A stretch of 64,000 bases of DNA. Origin: Armatimonadota bacterium. GTDB taxonomy: Bacteria > Armatimonadota > Fimbriimonadia > Fimbriimonadales > ATM1. Below, one piece after another: positions 42,120 to 50,338 of the stretch. The position numbers and the translations under genes are program-made. The stretch's first letter is position 1. Each line of letters opens with the position of its first letter. Under the pieces are notes generated by a model. It was given only the letters and a program-made list of their open reading frames with translations. It searched no databases and was not told the origin of the DNA. The stretch spans positions 124,001-188,000 of the forward strand of contig QEUM01000001.1 in the NCBI GenBank assembly GCA_003577165.1. Reading direction: 5' to 3'.

Positions 42120-43588
42120 CCACTTCGGGCCCGCCCCTGCTCGCGGCACGCTCGGTATCCAAGAGATTCGGCCGGGTTCGGGCTCTGCATTCCGTCTCGG
42201 TCGAATTTTCCGGGGGGGAGATTCACGCCCTCCTTGGCGAAAACGGCGCCGGAAAGTCGACGCTGGTTTCAATTCTCGCCGGATTGATTCGATCTTACGA
42301 GGGCGACTTCGTCTTGGATGGACGTGCCATCAAGTTTGCCGACCCGTTCGAGGCCCAGCGCGCGGGCATCTCGCTGGTGCACCAGCACTTCGCCCTCGTG
42401 CCGAACTTCACAGTCGCGGAAAACCTCGCTCTGGCTAGTCCACTCACAACGACTCGATGGCTCGACCTTAGGCAACTTTGCGCTCCTGCGCTGGAAGCCG
42501 CACAGAATGTCGGATGGGAACTCGATCTCGATGCGCGAACAGGATCGCTCTCCGTCGGCGAACAACAGCGCATCGAGATCGTGCGCGCGTTAGCCGCGGG
42601 GGGGAAAGTTCTCCTTTTCGACGAACCTACGGCGACGCTGTCCGCGGCCGAGGTTGCAGACCTGTTCCGAGTCATGAGAATCATGAAGGATGCCGGCCGG
42701 GCCATCGTTTTCATCAGCCACAAATTAGACGAGGTGATGGAAATCGCGGATCGAGTGACCGTGATGCGGCGAGGCGAAGTGGTGGCCCAACGATTGGAGA
42801 TCGCAGAGACGTCTCCTGAGGCGCTCGCTCGCCTCATGGTCGGCGAAGTCGAGGAACCCGCGGGCGCCGCGCGGAGCCTGACTTCCGAGCCTGCCCTCGT
42901 TGCTGAGGATGTCGTTTCCGTTATGCCTCGCGCCGTGGGATTGAACGGGGTTTCATTTGAGATTCGATCTGGCGAAATCGTTGGATTCGGCGGCGTGGAT
43001 GGAAACGGTCAGATCGCGCTTGCGGAGGTGGCGGCAGGCCTCCGGCGGCCGGAAGCAGGCAAACTCTCTTGGAGGGGGGGCGAGTTTCGGCCAGATCGCC
43101 TTCGCATCGCCTACATCCCGCAGGATCGGAGACGGGACGGATTGGCGACGGAGATGTCCGTTCTCGAGAACCTCCTCATCGACGGGCATCGAGTTGGCAG
43201 CCTCAGCCGATTCGGCGTACTCTCGACCACGTCCGTTACGAAGTGGGCACAGAGACTCGTGGAGGAGTTCGATATCCGAGCCGACTCTTTGGATACGCCT
43301 GTCGCAAACCTGAGCGGCGGCAATCAGCAGAAACTCATCCTCGCTCGCACGTTGAGTGAAACTCCGGAGCTGATCGTCGCGCACAACCCGACTCGCGGCT
43401 TGGATGTGAGGGCCGCTTCCTACGTTCATCGCTGCCTTCGTTCCGCAGCGGAGCGGGGCGCAGCCGTGCTTCTCATCACGACCGAAGTGGACGAATTGAT
43501 CGCGCTGTCGGATCGCTTCTTCGTTCTCAGCGCCGGACGCTTGCTCTCGGGTCGCGACGTTGCGGCACTCATCGGGGGTCGTTCGTGA
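42116..43588 (+). CDS. Nucleoside-type ABC importer ATPase (two fused ABC domains)
   Basis: A protein of about 490 residues. The first in-frame ATG (42284) falls after the Walker A box, so the true start must be upstream. Reading back gives 'LLAARSVSKRFGRVRALHSVS' and 'ALLGENGAGKST'. CTG 42116, overlapping the previous stop by 4 bases, is the best-placed start. Domain 1 has 'LSVGEQQRIEIVRAL' and Walker B 'VLLFDEPTATLS'. Domain 2 has a degenerate Walker A ('GGVDGNGQIALAEV') but an intact signature 'LSGGNQQKLILARTL'. This is the RbsA/YufO arrangement of sugar- and nucleoside-class importers. Confidence 0.9.
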   Translation: MTTSGPPLLAARSVSKRFGRVRALHSVSVEFSGGEIHALLGENGAGKSTLVSILAGLIRSYEGDFVLDGRAIKFADPFEAQRAGISLVHQHFALVPNFTVAENLALASPLTTTRWLDLRQLCAPALEAAQNVGWELDLDARTGSLSVGEQQRIEIVRALAAGGKVLLFDEPTATLSAAEVADLFRVMRIMKDAGRAIVFISHKLDEVMEIADRVTVMRRGEVVAQRLEIAETSPEALARLMVGEVEEPAGAARSLTSEPALVAEDVVSVMPRAVGLNGVSFEIRSGEIVGFGGVDGNGQIALAEVAAGLRRPEAGKLSWRGGEFRPDRLRIAYIPQDRRRDGLATEMSVLENLLIDGHRVGSLSRFGVLSTTSVTKWAQRLVEEFDIRADSLDTPVANLSGGNQQKLILARTLSETPELIVAHNPTRGLDVRAASYVHRCLRSAAERGAAVLLITTEVDELIALSDRFFVLSAGRLLSGRDVAALIGGRS

Positions 43589-44604
43589 CTTTCCGAAACT
43601 TGCTGATTCTCATCGCAGGATTGATGGCGATCCTGGTGCTGACGCTCCTGGCATTCCGGCTTCCCGTCGCGGACTCCTTAGGACTGCTCGCCGAGGGGGC
43701 ATTCGGCGACAAGTTCGGAGTGCACAGGACCATCGTGAAAGCGACTCCACTGCTTCTGGTCGCTCTGGGGCTGATACTCTCGTGGCGAGCCGGGATGTTC
43801 AACGTGGGGGGGGACGGCCAACTCCTTTGCGGCGCAATGGCGAGCGCAAGCGCATATGCCATCTTTCATGATTTATCTCCTCCCCTTCTCCAGGCATTGA
43901 TCCTCGTGAGCGGAATTCTTGGGGGCGCTGCATTCGCCCTCATCCCGGCAGCTCTCTACGCGCGGAGGGGGGTGAACGTCGTGATTGGCACGATCCTATT
44001 GAACTTCGTCGCGATCGCATTGATGAGGTGGGCCGTGCGAGGGCCCCTGCAGGAGCCTTCGGGCGCAATACCGCAGTCCGAGCCGCTCGCCAAGGCAGTT
44101 TTGTTCACGCGACTCGATCCGCAGTCCGACTTGCACGTGGGCGTGATTCTGCCTTTCTTGTTTGCATTGGCGCTTTACGTTTGGCTCTCGTTCACTGTGA
44201 GCGGCTTTCGCCTTCGGCTTGTGGGGAGCAACCCGAACGCGGCGCGCGTCGCGAGGATCGATGTGTCGAGGACTCAAGCGCTCGCTTTGGTTTTCAGCGG
44301 TGCGTTCTGCGGGCTTGCAGGCGCCGTCGAGTATCTCGGCGTAAGCGGCTACCTGTTTGACGGCTTTTCGCCGAACTTCGGTTTCTTGGCGATTCCTGTC
44401 GCTCTGCTTGGCGGGCTCCATCCGATAGGCGTTCTCGCGTCTGGCGTTTACTTCGGCGCGCTGATGGCGGGATCGAAGCGATTGGAGGCTCTTGGCGCGG
44501 CGCCGAGTGCGCTCGTTTTCGTCATGCAGGGCGTGGGCGTTCTCGGTTACGTCGCACTCCAGTGGGTGACGCGACCGAGGACTCGTGAGGCGGACACGGC
44601 ATGA
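43585..44604 (+). CDS. Nucleoside-type ABC importer permease 1
   Basis: A 339-residue inner-membrane permease of the BPD_transp_2 family (YufP/NupP-like), with about eight to ten helices. Visible family segments are 'KATPLLLVALGLILSWRAGMFNVGGDGQLLCGA', shortened here as 'ILSWRAGMFNVGGDGQLL', plus 'GVNVVIGTILLNFVAIALMRW' and 'GSNPNAARVARIDVSR' (cytoplasmic coupling loop before the ATPase contact). It starts with GTG 43585, overlapping the ATPase stop by 4 bases. It pairs with the next gene to form the membrane channel. Confidence 0.9.
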   Translation: MTFRNLLILIAGLMAILVLTLLAFRLPVADSLGLLAEGAFGDKFGVHRTIVKATPLLLVALGLILSWRAGMFNVGGDGQLLCGAMASASAYAIFHDLSPPLLQALILVSGILGGAAFALIPAALYARRGVNVVIGTILLNFVAIALMRWAVRGPLQEPSGAIPQSEPLAKAVLFTRLDPQSDLHVGVILPFLFALALYVWLSFTVSGFRLRLVGSNPNAARVARIDVSRTQALALVFSGAFCGLAGAVEYLGVSGYLFDGFSPNFGFLAIPVALLGGLHPIGVLASGVYFGALMAGSKRLEALGAAPSALVFVMQGVGVLGYVALQWVTRPRTREADTA

Positions 44605-45485
44605 ACGAGGTTTTGGGCATAACGGCCGCAGCCTTGTCTCTGGGCACGCCACTCGTGATCGCTGCCGCTGGCGAGGTCGTTTTGGAGCGTTCGGGAGTGC
44701 TCAACATCGGCCTGGAGGGCACGATGCTGTCGTCGGCATTCGCGGCGTTCTATGTTTCCCACGTCACCGGTTCGCCATGGCTCGGCGTTCTCGCGGCCAT
44801 CTTCGTTGCGCTCTGCGTGTCCGGACTCACCGGGCTGTTCGCGCTGGGCCTCGGTGCCGACCAGGTCGTTGTGGGGACCGGAATGAACCTGCTCTGCCTC
44901 GGCGCGACGGGCAGCCTCTTCTTCACAGGCTTCGCCCGCGGAGGCGAGTTGCTCTCGGTGCCTGTCGTTCCGTCGACGGCCGGCCGGATTCCGGTGAACG
45001 GGCTCATGCTGTTCGCGCCTCTTCTTGTTCTTGCGGCCTGGTGGCTGCTTTGGCGGACGCGGTGGGGCCTGGCGGTCCGGGCCGCGGGCGAGGATCCGGT
45101 CTCTTGCGCTGCGGCCGGGCACTTTCCTCTGCGACTGAGGTGGCAAGCGCTGGGGTTCGCCGCGGTATGCGCCGGAATGGCGGGGGCATACTTGTCGGTT
45201 GCCCAAACCGGCTCGTTCGCCGAGAACATGACCGCGGGTCGCGGCTTCGTCGTGATCGCCGCCGTGACGTTTGGGCGGTGGACTCCTTTGGGTTCAGCGG
45301 GAGCGTGTCTGCTGATTTCTGCCGCGTATGGTGTTCAATACTTGGCGAAGGCCCGTGAACTCCCGATCCCGCCACAACTCTTCGACGCCCTGCCCTACAT
45401 GCTGGCGCTGGCCGTGCTTATCGGCGCCGGACGCGGGAAGGCCGGGCCGGCGGCCCTCGCCCAGCCGTTCGAGGCCGGGAGGTAG
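44601..45485 (+). CDS. Nucleoside-type ABC importer permease 2
   Basis: A 294-residue BPD_transp_2 permease (YufQ/NupQ-like). 'GTPLVIAAAGEVVLERSGVLNIGLEG' at the N-terminus and 'RAAGEDPVSCAAAGHFPLRLRWQALGFAAVCAGMAGAYLSV' further on are the expected coupling loop and following helix, cited here as 'AAGEDPVSCAAAG'. ATG 44601 overlaps the upstream permease by 4 bases. Its last codons contain the ribosome site (GGGAGGT) of the tandem PTPS gene. Confidence 0.9.
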   Translation: MNEVLGITAAALSLGTPLVIAAAGEVVLERSGVLNIGLEGTMLSSAFAAFYVSHVTGSPWLGVLAAIFVALCVSGLTGLFALGLGADQVVVGTGMNLLCLGATGSLFFTGFARGGELLSVPVVPSTAGRIPVNGLMLFAPLLVLAAWWLLWRTRWGLAVRAAGEDPVSCAAAGHFPLRLRWQALGFAAVCAGMAGAYLSVAQTGSFAENMTAGRGFVVIAAVTFGRWTPLGSAGACLLISAAYGVQYLAKARELPIPPQLFDALPYMLALAVLIGAGRGKAGPAALAQPFEAGR

Positions 45486-45488
45486 GGT

Positions 45489-46313
45489 CTGAAGTTAACG
45501 CGACGAGTGTCGTTCTCCAGCGGGCACCGATATTGGCTGCCGCACCTTTCGGAGGAGGAGAACCGTCGGCTGTTTGGCCGGTGGGCTTCGCCGTACAACC
45601 ACGGACATAACTACGTGCTTGAGATGACCGTGTCGGGCGCGATCTCACCCCAGACGGGAATGGTCATCAACATCAAAGAACTGGACGCGCTTCTTCGCCG
45701 TAGAATAGTTGACCGGTTCGACCAGAAAAGCCTGAACGATGAAGTTGACGAATTCGCCGAACTGCCGCCAACTGCGGAGAACATCTCCTTAGTCATCTGG
45801 CGACAGATGCTCGATCTCCCACAAGGGACGCGGCTCGAGTCCATCCAACTCTTTGAAAACGAACGTCTCTTCGTTCAAGTTTCCCGCAACAACGGAGGTT
45901 ATGACATGACCTTAACTCGATGTTATGAATTCAGCGCTTCACACAGGCTACATTGTCCCCAGCTGTCCGACGCGGAAAACGCGGCTCTGTTCGGCAAGTG
46001 CAACAACCCGACAGGCCACGGCCACAACTACGAGCTGGAGGTGTCAGTCCGCGTCTCGCCCGACCCCGTTACCGGCATGGGCGTTGATATTGGCGTCGTG
46101 GACGAAATCGTGAACCGAGAAGTGGTCGACCGGTATGACCACCACAACTTGAACGACGACATCGAAGAGTTTCACGGACTGAACCCAACGACCGAGGTGC
46201 TCACACGCACGATTTGGCGGCGGTTGAACGGCAAACTACCAGTACCGCTCCAAAAGGTCGTCGTGAAAGAGACGGCACGCAATTACTTCGAATATTCCGG
46301 AGAGGATGAATGA
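45489..46313 (+). CDS. Tandem 6-pyruvoyltetrahydropterin synthase-like protein, first domain degenerate
   Basis: About 274 residues made of two PTPS/QueD domains. The start is probably CTG 45489, 5 bases after GGGAGGT and giving [17 protein letters not shown] 45507 would cut into strand 1. Domain 2 is complete: '[10 protein letters not shown]' (zinc His), '[17 protein letters not shown]' (catalytic Cys, zinc His pair), '[10 protein letters not shown]' (catalytic Asp-His) and '[13 protein letters not shown]'. Domain 1 keeps the zinc histidines ('SGHRY', 'YNHGHNY') but has Trp for the Cys ('FGRWASP') and Gln for the catalytic His ('RFDQKSLND'). It presumably converts dihydroneopterin triphosphate to 6-pyruvoyl- or 6-carboxytetrahydropterin. 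Genes for folE and an SDR follow. Confidence 0.88.
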   Translation: MKLTRRVSFSSGHRYWLPHLSEEENRRLFGRWASPYNHGHNYVLEMTVSGAISPQTGMVINIKELDALLRRRIVDRFDQKSLNDEVDEFAELPPTAENISLVIWRQMLDLPQGTRLESIQLFENERLFVQVSRNNGGYDMTLTRCYEFSASHRLHCPQLSDAENAALFGKCNNPTGHGHNYELEVSVRVSPDPVTGMGVDIGVVDEIVNREVVDRYDHHNLNDDIEEFHGLNPTTEVLTRTIWRRLNGKLPVPLQKVVVKETARNYFEYSGEDE

Positions 46314-46879
46314 CGAACGAATTAGAAGAGACCTACGCAGACTTGATACGCCACATCGGTGAGGACCCGGATCGTGAAGGGCTGAGAAGAACGCCGATTC
46401 GCGCCGCCAGGGCGATGCAGCATCTGACCCAGGGCTACACGCGGGACCTCGCGCAGATCGTCAACGGCGCTGTCTTCCACGAGGATGTCGAAGACATGAT
46501 CGTCGTTCGAGACGTTGAGTTCTTCAGCCTGTGTGAACACCATCTCCTTCCTTTCTTCGGATTCGCGCACGTCGCGTATATCCCGAAGGGAAAGATCTTG
46601 GGGATTAGCAAAGTGGCGAGGATCACCGACATGTTCGCTCGCAGATTGCAGGTGCAGGAGCGAATGACTCAACAGATCGCCGAAGCGATCCAGGAGACGC
46701 TCGACCCACAAGGAGTTGCCGTTGTCACGGAGGCGAAGCATCTCTGCATGATGGCGCGGGGTGTTGAGAAGCACGCGTCGAACGTCTCTGCGAGTTTTCT
46801 CACTGGCGTCTTCCGGGAGAAGGCCGAGACGCGCAACGAGTTCTACGAACTTATCAAGGGAACTAAAAGCTACGCATGA
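46310..46879 (+). CDS. folE: GTP cyclohydrolase I
   Basis: A 189-residue FolE. Zinc and active-site segments are complete: '[29 protein letters not shown]' (Cys-His-His; quoted in part), '[19 protein letters not shown]' and '[14 protein letters not shown]' (second zinc Cys). It converts GTP to 7,8-dihydroneopterin triphosphate, the substrate for the PTPS product of the gene before it. ATG 46310 overlaps that gene by 4 bases. Clustering with PTPS and an SDR, and not with folB/K/P or queC/E, points to a biopterin-like branch. Confidence 0.95.
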   Translation: MTNELEETYADLIRHIGEDPDREGLRRTPIRAARAMQHLTQGYTRDLAQIVNGAVFHEDVEDMIVVRDVEFFSLCEHHLLPFFGFAHVAYIPKGKILGISKVARITDMFARRLQVQERMTQQIAEAIQETLDPQGVAVVTEAKHLCMMARGVEKHASNVSASFLTGVFREKAETRNEFYELIKGTKSYA

Positions 46880-47664
46880 GCAGAATCTGCGTGGTGACGG
46901 GCGCGTCCAGCGGAATCGGCAGGGCCGTGTCGATCGAACTCGCCGGAAGGGGATGCACGCTCGTGCTGGGCGGGCGCAACCTGGAGCGCCTCGATGAAAC
47001 GGCGGCCAAGTGCCGCGGCTTGGGGGTCGTCGTCGAAACCGCGGCCGGAGACGTCTCGACACTCGGCCACGCGACCCTCCTCTTCGACAAAGCGATCCGG
47101 CTCTGGGAGTCCGGCGGCGAGATGCCCGGAGTCGGGGCGTCGATCTCGCATGTGATCACGGAGATAGGAGCCTCGACTCCTCGCGCTCGTCCGAGGCTTG
47201 CAGCGGTCTTCGCCGCGGGGTCGGCGTATTTCGGTCCGACGCTTGAACTTCCGGACGACACTTGGGCCGAGACCGTAGGGACGAATCTGACAGGGCTCTT
47301 CTACTGCTGTCGCGAGGCTGCGCGATCCATGGCGGGACGAGGCGGCGGCCGGATCGTCAACGTCCTCAGCATCGCGGCAGTTCATCCCTTCCCCCAGTCG
47401 GCGGCCTACGTTGCGACGAAGTACGGCGGCCTCGGCCTTACCCGGAGCCTCTCCAGCGAGTTCCGCAAAGACCACCTGCACTTCACGGCCTTTCTTCCCG
47501 GAAGCGTGGACACTCCGCTCTGGGATCGAACGGGGACGAGCCTCGACCGTTCGAAGATGCTTGCTGCCGAGGATGTAGCGAGGGCGATCGCGGACATCGT
47601 CTGCTCGGATGACCTCGGCGCGTTCGACGAAGTGCACTACATGCCGCCAGAGGGGATTTTGTAG
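46876..47664 (+). CDS. Short-chain dehydrogenase, candidate sepiapterin/pyruvoylpterin reductase
   Basis: A 262-residue classical SDR. The NADP(H) loop is '[16 protein letters not shown]' with a basic 'GGRNLERL' end of strand 2. Catalytic residues: Ser in '[12 protein letters not shown]', Tyr and Lys in 'YVATKYGG' (the Y-x-x-x-K motif). The usual N-N-A-G segment reads '[12 protein letters not shown]', and an extra ~25 residues lie before it. In the context of PTPS and FolE, with 4-base overlap to folE, it would be the reductase that turns 6-pyruvoyltetrahydropterin into tetrahydrobiopterin or a relative. That substrate is inferred from neighbours only. Confidence 0.85.
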   Translation: MSRICVVTGASSGIGRAVSIELAGRGCTLVLGGRNLERLDETAAKCRGLGVVVETAAGDVSTLGHATLLFDKAIRLWESGGEMPGVGASISHVITEIGASTPRARPRLAAVFAAGSAYFGPTLELPDDTWAETVGTNLTGLFYCCREAARSMAGRGGGRIVNVLSIAAVHPFPQSAAYVATKYGGLGLTRSLSSEFRKDHLHFTAFLPGSVDTPLWDRTGTSLDRSKMLAAEDVARAIADIVCSDDLGAFDEVHYMPPEGIL

Positions 47665-47683
47665 GCGAGCCCGTGTGGAGTTC

Positions 47684-47709
47684 GCCGGCCGGAGAACTCT
47701 CCGGCCGGC
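47684..47709. terminator. Palindromic hairpin ending the importer-pterin operon
   Basis: A perfect inverted repeat (47684-47695 with 47698-47709) lies 20 bases after the SDR stop, an 11-12-bp GC-rich stem without a T tract. Two weaker hairpins follow (724-731/741-748 and 758-763/778-783, in the 47,000s). Confidence 0.6.
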
Positions 47710-48038
47710 AGTATCTGAGGAGCGGGGCCGGTGGGCAATTCCGGCCCCGGGGTGGCACTGGCCACTGAGGGCAGAGCGGCCAGCGTGGGGCGAGGGTTGT
47801 GGGTGATGATTAGGGTTCTCGCGCTAACCAAGAGAAGAGTTCCGTTCGGGCTGGAGGGGCGTGTCGGTACGAATACGGGCCGTCCTCAGTCACCGCGGAA
47901 AAACCCCGCAAGTTGCGCGCGTCGGATTGCCGGGCTTCCGGCATGATTGCTGTGAAGAGTGCGGTCAAGTGCTACACTTAGCGCCCAACCCAGCGCAATC
48001 CTAGCCTAGGATCGTGCCGAAGTTTGGAGGGATCACCT
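47710..48038 (+). other. Non-coding stretch upstream of the KOW protein gene
   Basis: No convincing gene is seen. Two small GC-rich hairpins lie at 47724-47748 and 47758-47783. A TACACT at 47973-47978 could be a -10 for the next gene, giving a leader of about 50 bases with a proper Shine-Dalgarno (GGAGGG, 48026-48031). A 71-codon frame here has no ribosome site and unlikely composition. Confidence 0.45.
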
Positions 48039-49160
48039 TTGGGAACTGCTTACACGCCAGGGCTTACCGTTTCTCGCGACCAGATCGTCCGTAAGGTCCG
48101 TCGCCTCCCGCTTAAGGGTGAGGTGTTAGTGTCCTCCGGTCAGAGCGTCGAGCCGGACACCGTCGTCGCTCGAACGCAACTCCCCGGCATCCTGCAAACG
48201 ATCAAGTTGGCCGAGAAGTTGGGAGTCGAACCAAAGGAGGTCGCAAGCCTTCTCAAAGTCAACATCGGCGACCAGGTGGAAGTCGGGCAATTGGTTGGCG
48301 AGTCGAAGGGCTTGTTCGGAATGTTCAAGTCCACGGTCGCGTCGGAGTACGCTGGGACCGTTGAAGCGCTGTCGGACGTGAGCGGACACCTCCTCGTTCG
48401 AGAAGCGCCGATCCCCGTGGAAATCACGGCCTACATGAAGGGCCAAATCGTCGAAGTTATTCCAGAAGAGGGAGCCATCGTCGAGACCCGCGGTGGTCTC
48501 GTGCAGGGCATTTTCGGAATCGGTGGTGAGCGTCGTGGAGCGATTCGAGTCGCTGTTTCAAGTCCTGACGAAATCCTCAACGAGAACCATCTCCGACAGG
48601 ATGATGCCGGCAAGATCTTGGTTGGAGGAGCCGGCCTCACGCTTCAGGCAATCCGCGCTGCCGAAAAGGTTGCAGCCGCCGGTCTCGTAGTCGGCGCTTT
48701 GCGCGACGTGGACATCACGCAGTATCTTGGCTATGACATCGGCGTCGCGATTACGGGGCAGGAAGCGATTCCTCTGACAATCGTTGCGACTGAGGGATTC
48801 GGCAACTTAGCGATGGCAGAACGCACCTTCAACCTGTTCAAGGAGTTTGAGGGGCGCGACGCCAGCATCAACGGTGCAACGCAGATTCGCGCCGGCGTGA
48901 TCCGGCCCGAGGTGATCATCCCGAATCCGTCCGCGACTGGATCGGCGGGCACAACGTCAAGCGGAGGCGCACTCGATATCGGTAGCCACATCCGCGTAAT
49001 CCGCGAGCCTTACTTTGGCCTGATCGGCGAAGTCGTCGATTTGCCGCCCGAACTCCATGTCGTGGAGTCCGGAACAGAGGTCCGTGTGCTGAAAGCGAAG
49101 TTGGCCGACGGACGAGTCGTTCTCGTTCCGCGTGCCAACGTCGAGATCATCGCCTCCTAA
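48039..49160 (+). CDS. Barrel-domain protein with C-terminal KOW-like segment, function unknown
   Basis: TTG 48039 is chosen because GGAGGG ends 7 bases before it; the frame also opens at TTG 48024, but that lies ahead of this site. The 373-residue product has no signal peptide or membrane helix. N-terminal residues look like biotinyl/lipoyl or RnfC-type half-barrels ('GEVLVSSGQSVEPDTVVARTQLPG', quoted in part as 'GEVLVSSGQSVEPDT', and 'VNIGDQVEVGQLVGES'). A central Ala/Gly/Val-rich alpha/beta region includes 'KILVGGAGLTLQAIRAAEKV' and 'GVAITGQEAIPLTIVATEGFG'. The last 60 residues ('IGSHIRVIREPYFGLIGEVVDLP') are KOW-like. The mix suggests a scaffold or nucleic-acid/ribosome contact, but nothing fixes a function. 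It lies 6 bases before an OmpR-type regulator. Confidence 0.75.
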   Translation: MGTAYTPGLTVSRDQIVRKVRRLPLKGEVLVSSGQSVEPDTVVARTQLPGILQTIKLAEKLGVEPKEVASLLKVNIGDQVEVGQLVGESKGLFGMFKSTVASEYAGTVEALSDVSGHLLVREAPIPVEITAYMKGQIVEVIPEEGAIVETRGGLVQGIFGIGGERRGAIRVAVSSPDEILNENHLRQDDAGKILVGGAGLTLQAIRAAEKVAAAGLVVGALRDVDITQYLGYDIGVAITGQEAIPLTIVATEGFGNLAMAERTFNLFKEFEGRDASINGATQIRAGVIRPEVIIPNPSATGSAGTTSSGGALDIGSHIRVIREPYFGLIGEVVDLPPELHVVESGTEVRVLKAKLADGRVVLVPRANVEIIAS

Positions 49161-49166
49161 GGATGT

Positions 49167-49832
49167 ATGAAGATCCTCGTCGTTGACGACGACCCGGATC
49201 TTCTCGAGACCGTCTCGAGAAGATTGAGGCGAGACGGCTTCGATGTGGTCTGCAGAGAGTCCGCTGAAGGTGCGCTGGCGACCGCGCGGCAGGACCGTCC
49301 GGACCTCATCGTTCTCGACGTGATGCTGCCTGGAAGGTCTGGCTTCGATCTCGCAAAGGTCCTCACATCCGAGAGCAAAGTGCCGATTTTGTTTTTGTCT
49401 GCGAGGGCCTCGGCCGAGGACCGAATAACCGGTTTCGAGTCCGGTGGGGATGACTACCTCACCAAGCCGTTTCACCTCGCCGAACTCTCGGCGAGAGTGC
49501 AGGCGATTCTGCGCAGGACTCGCGGGGTTGCCGGCGGGAAGGAAGTCGTGAGGGGCTCGTTGCGCATCGACCCCGATCTTCATGAAGCCTGGATCGGAGA
49601 CACGAAACTGGACTTGAAACCGAAAGAGTTTGCGCTTTTGCACTTTCTCGCCTCGAATCCAGAGAAGGTCTTTTCGCGTGAAGCGCTGCTCGATCGAGTT
49701 TGGGGGCCGGATGCTTACGTCACACCGCGAACGGTGGATGTGCACGTAAGCTGGCTTCGCAAGCAACTGGAGGCCGTCAGCGACTCGCCGCAAATCGTCA
49801 CGGTTCGGCGCGTCGGCTACAGACTTCAGTAG
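49167..49832 (+). CDS. OmpR/PhoB-family response regulator
   Basis: A 221-residue two-domain regulator. The receiver has acidic 'VVDDDP', phospho-acceptor D51 in 'LIVLDVMLPGRSG', 'LFLSARASAEDR' and Lys in 'YLTKPFHLAELSARV'. The C-terminal winged helix contains 'LDLKPKEFALLHFLASNPEKVFSREALLDRVWGPDAYVTPRTVDVHVSWLRKQLE', cited as 'LKPKEFALLHFLASN' and 'RTVDVHVSWLRKQLE'. No histidine kinase is adjacent. Co-direction and a 6-base gap tie it to the barrel/KOW protein. Its stop overlaps the convergent gene by 7 bases. Confidence 0.95.
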   Translation: MKILVVDDDPDLLETVSRRLRRDGFDVVCRESAEGALATARQDRPDLIVLDVMLPGRSGFDLAKVLTSESKVPILFLSARASAEDRITGFESGGDDYLTKPFHLAELSARVQAILRRTRGVAGGKEVVRGSLRIDPDLHEAWIGDTKLDLKPKEFALLHFLASNPEKVFSREALLDRVWGPDAYVTPRTVDVHVSWLRKQLEAVSDSPQIVTVRRVGYRLQ

Positions 49833-50338
49833 GCGCGAAGCGACTCCATGTCGACCCCACCCGCGTACGTGACCTTCCACGTTGGGTCTGGAATGATGAA
49901 CAGTCGCTTCGTGGGCTCCCTCTTCATCACGAGTTGAAGCGGGCCCTTGTAGGAACTCTTCATCGAAGCGAGTTCAAAGTCCGCGTCCATTGAGCAAGTG
50001 ACTTGCGCTTTGTCCCCTTCGACTTGGATCTCCAAGTCTGACAGTTGGATTCGCGTAACTCGCGCCTGCCGCAGGAATCGCCCGACCTCGGCTTTGGGAT
50101 TCACAAATCCTTCGTAGTCGCCCTCGGTCCACTCTGACTGGAAACTATCCGAGAGGTACTCGAGGACACCGCCTGGTCTGCCTGCAAGGCTTGCCTCTCG
50201 CATCGTCTCGATCGCTTCACGGATTTGGGCCTCGTCGCCCGGCTTCATCATGACGCCGACGACATTCCCGCCTATCACGATCGCGAGGAACGCGGCGGCG
50301 ATAACGAAAATGTAGAACTTTGGAGACCTACCCGGCAC
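49826..50338 (-). CDS. Membrane-anchored NTF2-like protein of unknown function
   Basis: A 170-residue protein with one N-terminal membrane helix ('FYIFVIAAAFLAIVIGGNVVGVMM') and a periplasmic domain. The latter has a helix-rich start ('IREAIETMREASLAGRPGGVLEYLSDSF') followed by strands ('RIQLSDLEIQVEGDKAQVTCSMDADFEL' and 'FIIPDPTWKVTYAGGV'), the layout of SnoaL/NTF2-like or DUF4878 domains. Its start overlaps the ribF stop by 11 bases, so it is probably translated from the ribF transcript. No functional call. Confidence 0.7.
   Translation of the reverse strand: MPGRSPKFYIFVIAAAFLAIVIGGNVVGVMMKPGDEAQIREAIETMREASLAGRPGGVLEYLSDSFQSEWTEGDYEGFVNPKAEVGRFLRQARVTRIQLSDLEIQVEGDKAQVTCSMDADFELASMKSSYKGPLQLVMKREPTKRLFIIPDPTWKVTYAGGVDMESLRAY

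Noticed and set aside
41100-47664. Queuosine (preQ0) operon
   Set aside because: folE plus a QueD-like protein would fit, but queE, queC and queF are absent and an SDR reductase is present, which matches the biopterin route better.
47731-47946. 71-codon plus-strand frame in the gap before the barrel/KOW gene
   Set aside because: It crosses two hairpins, has no ribosome site and no domain-like sequence.
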